From the NCBI GenBank assembly GCA_021397845.1, contig CM038041.1:143260780-143324779 (forward strand): a stretch of 64,000 nt of DNA. The letters run 5' to 3'. Origin of the DNA: Areca catechu (taxonomy: Eukaryota > Streptophyta > Magnoliopsida > Arecales > Arecaceae). Both the position numbers and the translations under genes were made by a program. Positions 57,714 to 64,000 of this stretch are shown piece after piece (positions within the stretch are counted from its first letter, which is position 1; the number at the start of each line of letters is the position of its first letter). The notes beneath the pieces were generated by a model, which saw nothing but the letters and a program-made list of their open reading frames with translations, was not told where the DNA came from and made no database searches.

Positions 57714-58492
57714 GGCACTATTTGGCATCATTTTTTAGGGCTAGAAAACTATTTCTTGGATATCAAAAGCTTATCTTGGTAATTTAAAAATATTTGATAA
57801 AATTTGAAATATTTTTTTCAAAAACTTAAAAAATTTATTAGAAAAAGCTTGAATTCGGAGGTTTTTAATAAAAACTTTCCTTGAGATAAGTAAGAAAATC
57901 CCACTCGAGAGACTTGAATTCAAGTCCTAAAAATTAATTTAAAAATAATTGAAAAGTTAATAATATTGTATAATACAATACAATATAATATAATAATTAT
58001 ATAATATTATTTCCTTCATCATTATTATATAATAATATTATTATTATTACTATGTTATAGAATATTATAATATAATATTTTTATAATACACTCACTAATA
58101 AAATCATATTATTATATTATCATAATATTATTATAATATAACAATATGACAAAAATATTATTATATTTTATAATAAATTTAAAATTTATATTACTTATTA
58201 AAGATTGAATATTAGACTAAATAATTTATGAATTCAGAATGCTTTATAATATTGGCTTTTCATGGTGCAAAAATGAGATAATTGAAAGCATCTAACATAC
58301 TTTATTATTATTTACTAATACCACAAAGCATTTTTTTATAGTTTGGTTAGCAAATAATTATTAAAGTCCCTTAAAATATAATAATCAAACAATAAATAGT
58401 TTTTTTATAAAATGCTCTCCCAACAAAAGTTTTATTGTCCAAAATTATTGGATAAAAGCTCTCACCACTTAAAGTAATGCCAAACAAAAACC
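57714..58492. mobile_element. Tourist-like (PIF/Harbinger) MITE
   Basis: Flanked by TTA (57711-57713 and 58493-58495). Imperfect inverted ends: ggcactatttggcatca on the left, gtaatgccaaacaaaaacc on the right. 779 bp, very AT-rich, with palindromic AT stretches at about 57960-58150; no ORF. The 3-bp TTA duplication and the TTTGGCAT core fit PIF/Harbinger. An A run (about 57676-57693) lies just outside. Confidence 0.7.
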
Positions 58493-58495
58493 TTA

Positions 58496-59980
58496 GTCTC
58501 CCAAAAATGTTCTAAAATTATGTTTCTCACATTTTTTTGTTTCCTTTTTCTAAAAAAAGAAATTCTATGCCTTCCTTGAAGCTCCTCGAAGTTAATATTT
58601 AGTACTAAGAAATACAGGTTTACACCCATTCTGGGTAGGCTGTCAATTAAACGTAACCCATCACTTGTGCTATTGGAACTACCACTTGTTGCTACCATAT
58701 CACCCTCCAAGGAGTCGCGGCGGCACCGGGATATCCTCTAGTCTTTTTCGGCAAGTTCAGATGCTGCTCTTGATGGTTTGCCAATGAAGACCTGCAAAAG
58801 ATTCCTAAACCAGGATTATTGGTGGGGATACATTGATGCTCAAGTCAGTAAGGGAGGATGGAATGGGTAACAACAACCAAAGTGTGAGGACGTAAGTGTG
58901 GCGAGCACTTAGAATGGCCTACTTTTCTAAGTGTCCCTCTTACTCATTTATAGTATTGTATAAAGCCATGAAAAGGTTGCCAAGAAGGTAGTCTCTGATG
59001 AGCATAATGGATTTTGATAGGTTGTTAAGATCTTGTCTTCTGGAGTTCCTTTCGATGGCATCTTTTCTATTTGAGCGACTGATTCTATTGAGATGTTGTC
59101 TCCCATGAACTCACCTATCGGCCTTGTCAACCGTATTTGTTGTAGCGATTATATAGAAAATTGGATAGCTGGAGCGGGTGGGGTCAACTATAGCAGTTTT
59201 GGTGTCGAGAGGTGGCTAAGTACCATGAGTGGACCTCGTCAAGAGTGGGCCAAGTGCCAAGAATAGGTTAGGCATCGAGAGAGGATATTGGGTACCAACT
59301 CTCAAGTGTGCCCGACCGAGTGAAGGTGCAGGTTGAGGCTGATTGAGCACCCGACAAGCATGGAAGTCGGTATCAACCATGAAGTCTTCCAAAGCTTCTA
59401 CAAGAGGTGGCCGGTGATGAAAAAGCTATCCGATCACTCGATAGCCACCGATACTATAGTTGGTGGTCCAGCAAGTGTCTTAGGATTGAGAAAGAGTAGT
59501 TTCCATAACAAATGCCCCTCACTCCCGAGTCTAGAACAATATCGAGTTGGTCTATCGGGGCTTGCCACTTCAGTGAGTCGGGAGTAGTCACTTAACCGGT
59601 CTCAAGAGTCAAGTGTGTCTTTTCACCTTCTAGTTTTTAATTTGCCACTTGGGGGTTGCAAATGTCATCTCATTGCTTCAGGGGAGGCACTCTACCACTT
59701 TGAGGGGAGGTTCGAGGTAGTGAAGGGGAGTTATTATCTCGGTACCCGAAGAGCCATGCCATAATCCTCAAAAGTCAAAAGTATGCATGATCACAATAGA
59801 ACAATTAGGTGGGGCCACATGGCCCACTAGCTGTAAGCTTTAAATGCCATGCACAGAGCTTGGGGCATAGAGGTGGTCGGACGGTTAGACTTTCAAAGCA
59901 TCGCGGCCATACCTGGATGAGAGTGGTCCATATGGCACAATCCAGAGATCTCAAGAATGTCGAGCTCCTGATCTCAACGG
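58496..59980 (+). other. Upstream region of gene N
   Basis: No intact gene. About 58700-58880 has transcript-like wording (gacctgcaaaag... tggggatacattgatgctcaagtcagtaaggg) that I associate with repetitive 5' regions of plant gypsy-type elements. The rest (59150-59980) is G-rich with gtcgag words and short open frames such as 59333-59587, which have no family match. Confidence 0.4.
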
Positions 59981-60941
59981 GCCCAGGGCTCTACAAATAG
60001 AAACCCCTTAGATAGGTTAGGGGATCCTTGTAGGGATGGCAATAGGTCGAGTTCGGGCCGGGTGTATAACTATCCAAACCCAAACCCGAGTAGTCAATAA
60101 ACTACCCAAACCTGGCCCAAACATTATTCAGACTGGGTTTCTTTTATCCAAACCCATCTCAATAAGATATCAGGTAATTCGAGTTTACCCGGCCCAAATC
60201 CAATTGAGTCATATTAAATATTTTTTTATTTTTGTCAACTTTAAAATCATCTACCATTTTATAAATCATACATACATTAAATAAATAAAATTTAACTATA
60301 TTTTTAGTTCAACACTGATTAGAGAGGAGGAAGAGCCATTGAAGAGGAAGAAGGGAGCTGGAGATTAATCACAGATTACCGATTACAAATTACAATTTAC
60401 AATTCCTTTATTTATGAAAAATAATGACTAGGGTAAAGAGTTTAAATATTTTAAAATTTAAAACTAATAATTAATAATTAATAAAAAAATTAAATATAAT
60501 ATATATTAATTATATATATTTAAATATTAAAATAATTCAGGTCAGGTTCAGGTCGGGTATATATCTACCCAGTCCTAGCCCAAATCCAAAGTTAAGCATT
60601 CGAGTTTTATCCAAACCTAACCCAAACCTAGTCAAAGAATTGACTACCCGGCCCAATCAGGTCAGGGCGGGTCGGGTACCCATGGATTTGGATTTTGTTA
60701 CGATCCCTAGATCCTTGCCATTTCATTTGAGAGGCGATTGCTAGAGAAGGAGTTTCGCACTCTCTTCGCTTCTCTAGGTGTTCTTATAGAGCTTAGGGTG
60801 TTCCATGGGTTCCAAAGTGATCATCCCATTCCCCATCTTCTTCTTTGCAGCACTTTCTTCCTTCTTCCGCCTATCCTTCAAGCAAAAGCATTTTCCTTCC
60901 TCGCATTTTTGTTTGAGTCGACCTCTATGCTCTTGGAGGAT
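59981..60941 (+). promoter_or_regulatory. Gene N promoter and 5' untranslated region, with nested MITE
   Basis: A TATA-like box (ctacaaatagaaacc, about 59990-60004) lies about 265 bp upstream of the ATG at 60942 once the MITE is discounted. This spacing is close to that in gene M. No primer-binding site is seen between them. Confidence 0.5.
60031..60709 (+). mobile_element. hAT-type MITE in the 5' region of gene N
   Basis: 679 bp with a perfect 8-bp target duplication gatccttg (60023-60030 and 60710-60717) and ends tagggatggcaa / ttacgatcccta. Subterminal regions are rich in ggtcgggt and acccggcc words. Homologous, in opposite orientation, to 19082-19617, but carrying about 150 extra bases in the middle (about 60316-60480). 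Confidence 0.95.
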
Positions 60942-62933
60942 GTCTTCCAATGAAGAGAGTCACTCGATGAGTCATCCTCCAGGGGTGCTAAGCTCCGATG
61001 GATCCCTCTATTGAAGGAATGAGTCTCCCGATGTTCCTTCTAAAGATGTAAGTCTAGCAGAGGAGCATCTTAATAGAGAAGGAACCTTTGTCAAGAGAGG
61101 GGGCTCGGGAAAGGACCAAGGGGACTCGGTAGGGGAGGAACACCAGGCTAAAGAGGAGGCCCCTGTCCCTCAGAAGAAAGGTCGGGCGAGGACTTTTTGA
61201 AGCTCAACCAGACCTTCTGTAGGACCAATGTTCAAGGTCTCAAACGTCGAACATGACCGAGGATGACATTGCCAGGTTTTAGGAGGCATATGAGATCCCA
61301 TATGAGTTTCATCTCCATGCACCAAGACTAGAGGACCGAGTTGCCTTTGAACTGGCCAGCTCCTTGATATATACGAGGAAGACCTTCATGCTAGCCTCCG
61401 TTTCCCTTTCCACCCACTAATTCAGGACATGTTGCATCAGTATGATATTGTACCTACACAGCTCAGCCCGAATTCCTTCCTAATCCTAGCCAGCTTTGTA
61501 ATTCTCTGTCATTTCCATAGTATCTACTCCTAACTATATTGTTCAAGACCTTTTTCAAACTGAATAAACTCCTAGAGTCAAAGGGTTGCTACTTCTTCAA
61601 CCCCGAGAAAGGGGAGGAAGCTCATAAACTCCCTAGTTTCATTCACTATTAGAAGGCCCGATTCTTCTTTATCTCATCCGACTAACGTTGGGGATTCCAA
61701 ACATCCTGGAACGAGTTGGACACCACACCCAATCAAAATGATCGAGTGATCAATTCTGACAAGGAGGATTTCAGAATGCTTTCTGACATGGAAGTCTCTC
61801 CACTAAAAGAGCTCTTGATTGAGCAAAATTTATATGATACCGAGTTGAGTCTAATCAACTCTCTCGATAAGATTTTTAAATTTTTCATCAAATTCTTACT
61901 TGGATCACATGCTGACTTTTATTTTACTGCAGCTATGAGGCAAGTATTGAACGATGCGATCCGAGTGGCCACACTAAAGAGACGCACCCTTGAGGGCGAC
62001 AAGAAAAAGAAGACCGTTAGCAAGAGGTCGAAGACTTTAGGGCCATCGATTGGGGCCCCTATGGTGGTGATGAGGTTAGGTATCCCTCGAGTCACCATCA
62101 TTCCATCGAGGGATGTCGATCCCAGTGATGAGGTCAAGGTCATACCAGCCCCCTCTACCATCTTGGCCCCGTTGGCCACCATCCTAGCATCTTGAGTGGC
62201 CACGATGGTGGTGTCAAGCTTAGGCCTCGAAAGGCATCGGGGGTTTCTTAGCCGGCAGGCCAAGAAAGACATCGACCACCTTGGAGGCAGCTGTAGCCCC
62301 TTCATCAGCCACAGGGTTAAGAGCATCCGGGGGTTTCTCAACCCGCGGTGACACCGAGATATCTTCAGCACCACGAGAGGCCACGACTTCGCTGAAGTCC
62401 TACGAGCACCAGACCTTTATGTCCTGGAGTAGAACCAATGGCAGGTAGCTTTATCGGGTCTACACCAATGAGGATAACTCAACATTGCACAACCCCACGA
62501 TTGCCCAAGAGCTATCTCGGATCATGCTACACCCCCAAGACATAGCAGAGTTGGACTCCCATACCGTAAGCAAAATGGTCAATAGGACTTTTTCGACAGT
62601 CATCAAGGTAAGCCTTATCTTCATTTTTTCAAATATTAGCTAAGTAGTAGCTTGGCTAATTCCGTGTATTATTTTGCTATAGCTCCTTCATGACTTGATG
62701 ACCATACATGCCCTAGTTCTTAAGTACACCGAGACTACCAGCAACTAGGAGGCTCGAGTCAAGGCGATAGAGGACTGAGAGGAGAGGGCTAAGCACAAGC
62801 ATGACGAGGCTACTGGAAGGGAGGCCAAGCTGAAAGAATAGATGGCCTCCCAGCTGAAGGACAAGGATGACGCGCTTGTTGAGAAGCACCCTCAGGCCGT
62901 GGATGTGGCAGCCCGGCTAGACCATTCTAAGGT
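60942..62933 (+). pseudogene. Gene N: putative gypsy-type transposon gag-like protein with intron
   Basis: The ATG at 60942 begins MSSNEESHSMS. A charged N-terminus (stop at 61012) runs to 61200; then, in another frame, the family domain starts (MTEDDIARF, YEFHLHAPRLEDRVAFE, about 61252-61355). Degenerate blocks run to about 61710, and 61716-62195 is open for 159 codons with a basic KKKKTVSKRSK segment. A coiled-coil segment (62700-62930, AKLKE, SQLKDKDDALVEKH) follows an intron at 62608-62682. The 3' end is lost to Sirevirus LTR O. No pol or LTR was found for it. Confidence 0.65.
62608..62682 (+). other. Probable intron of gene N
   Basis: 75 bp: donor AAG^GTAAGCC, T-rich body, acceptor TTGCTATAG^CTCC. 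It lies just before the coiled-coil part, at a place equivalent to the intron of gene M (37067-36957). Confidence 0.65.
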
Positions 62934-64000
62934 TATTGACCCCTTGAGTGATTTTGATGATAACAAAATATTGGAGCATGCACATTTATTACTAACTACT
63001 CTCAACTATTTCACAAGTTTTGTAGGATGACTATTACTGATTATCAATTGCTCCTACTTTATTCTGCTGAGTGTGTTAAGTAATATTGTATGAGTGTGAT
63101 GTAAAGAAGAACCCCTTCAAAAACCTTTTAAAATCATAAGGCTAGGTTGCTTCTCTAAGTGTTGTGCTCTAAATTTAATTCGAGTGAATCCGAGCCGACT
63201 CGATTATATCCGAGCTGACTTGTCTAGAGTCCATTTATGAAATTTTCTGATAACAAGCCAGGCGAGTCACCCCAACAAGAATGAGCCGACTCTGCTAGAA
63301 CAAAATTTGAAGACCTGAGAAAGCGAGCCGACCCGAACTACAATTAGCCGACTCCTCCAGAGTGAAGATTTCTGATTCTGAGACGAAGAGTTGACCCAAG
63401 TAGAAGCGAGCCGACTCCTCGAGTTCAATTATTTCAATGATAAAAGTTCGAGCCAACCTAAATGGATATGAGCCGACTCGTCCAGAGTGAGGTTTCTGCA
63501 CTCTGAGACAAAGAGCTGACCCTGCTGAAAAAATGGCGACTCAACCATATGACTTGAAGGATCCAAGCCGACTCGAGTATCGTTTTCAAGTACACAACGG
63601 CTAGTTCTAGATTTCCTTTTTAAATGCTAAAAGGTGCTCCAACGACTAGTTTTCGAATCCTAACAGACTACAATGGCTATATCCTTCAGAAACAAGTACC
63701 AAAGGCCAGATAAAGGGATTAAAAAGCAGTGATTCAAAAGAGAGATTATTATTGAATAATAAAAAAGTTTTTGATGAGCACAAATGAGCATTCAAGACAG
63801 TCTTCATTCTTCACCAACTCCCATCTGAAGATTGAAACATTCATTGAAGGAAGAAAGGAATCCTCTCAAGTGCATTAAAGAGCAATTAAAGAAGGCTTCA
63901 TCAGTGCTAAAGCGGCAACTATCCGACAACGAGAGTTTGTTATTTATTGTTGCATTTACTTTCAACTTCTTTGTGAGTTGTTTGGATTATTGGTGAGCAT
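62934..64000 (+). repeat. Element O: start of another Sirevirus LTR, cut by the window end
   Basis: TATTGACCCC start and the following 70 bp match the J LTR, and later parts agree in order (pyrimidine-rich leader, aagagcattaaag words). Seven GCCGAC cores lie at 63194, 63285, 63327, 63347, 63410, 63472 and 63567. Compared with J, roughly 500 bp of LTR should remain beyond the window. Confidence 0.8.

Noticed and set aside
58637..58791. Possible minus-strand host exon bounded by TTTTGCAG and GGGTGTAAA
   Set aside because: It has an internal stop, no family match I can name and no neighbouring exon; the same stretch reads better as part of the repetitive 5' region of gene N on the plus strand.
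1..64000. tRNA, rRNA, riboswitch or CRISPR structures
   Set aside because: None seen; the short tandem arrays found lack the regular repeat-spacer layout, and the tRNA-like words are primer-binding sites.

Overview
The window is nuclear DNA from a flowering plant and consists almost entirely of nested, decayed transposable elements. The plant signature is clear: Ty1/copia (including Sirevirus-type) and Ty3/gypsy elements with initiator-Met tRNA primer sites, putative gypsy-type transposon gag domains, and hAT and Tourist-like MITEs. A monocot, possibly a palm, is only a guess. I see no intact host gene, no rRNA or tRNA gene and no CRISPR array. Every recognisable coding region carries stops, frameshifts or insertions. 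Letters A to Q below are local names for elements.

Layout. Positions 1-15008 are a gypsy element A (minus strand, left end outside the window), broken by a non-autonomous LTR element C (152-4311) and by a related gypsy element B (4465-11245, TSD cccta). A itself sits inside the reverse transcriptase of a minus-strand copia element DE (15009-22493). DE has a 2.2-kb LTR, a long leader carrying a hAT MITE (19082-19617, 8-bp TSD) and a broken gag-pol. DE lies in a minus-strand Sirevirus LTR, Q (22494-23521). Next come a gypsy LTR with a 17-bp minisatellite (P) and a plus-strand copia LTR and leader F (24937-31340). F is interrupted by G (25325-28075, TSD caagg), an element that is almost only LTR.

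Positions 31345-34297 hold a minus-strand gag-like pseudogene H, split by the solo LTR L (32602-34203, TSD ggtat). A plus-strand gypsy LTR K with a 102-bp tandem repeat follows. A second minus-strand gag-like gene M (44858 down to about 36650) carries an intron and is split by I (37355-43770, TSD aacca), which has very similar LTRs. A Sirevirus copia J (45381-55920, gag-pol plus a third ORF) sits in M's upstream region. Beyond it are a tandem array with CACGTG boxes (57335-57510), a Tourist-like MITE (57714-58492), a third gag-like gene N with intron (60942-62933, hAT MITE in its 5' region) and the start of another Sirevirus LTR, O (62934 to the end).

The observations most worth follow-up are four. 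First, A, B and I form one non-autonomous chromodomain gypsy family that lacks protease, RT and RNase H but keeps a conserved acidic ORF of unknown function. Second, Sirevirus LTRs carry arrays of the GCCGAC core upstream of TATA. Third, M and N are gag-only genes with matching introns. Fourth, G has an 84-bp interior and strongly unequal LTRs.
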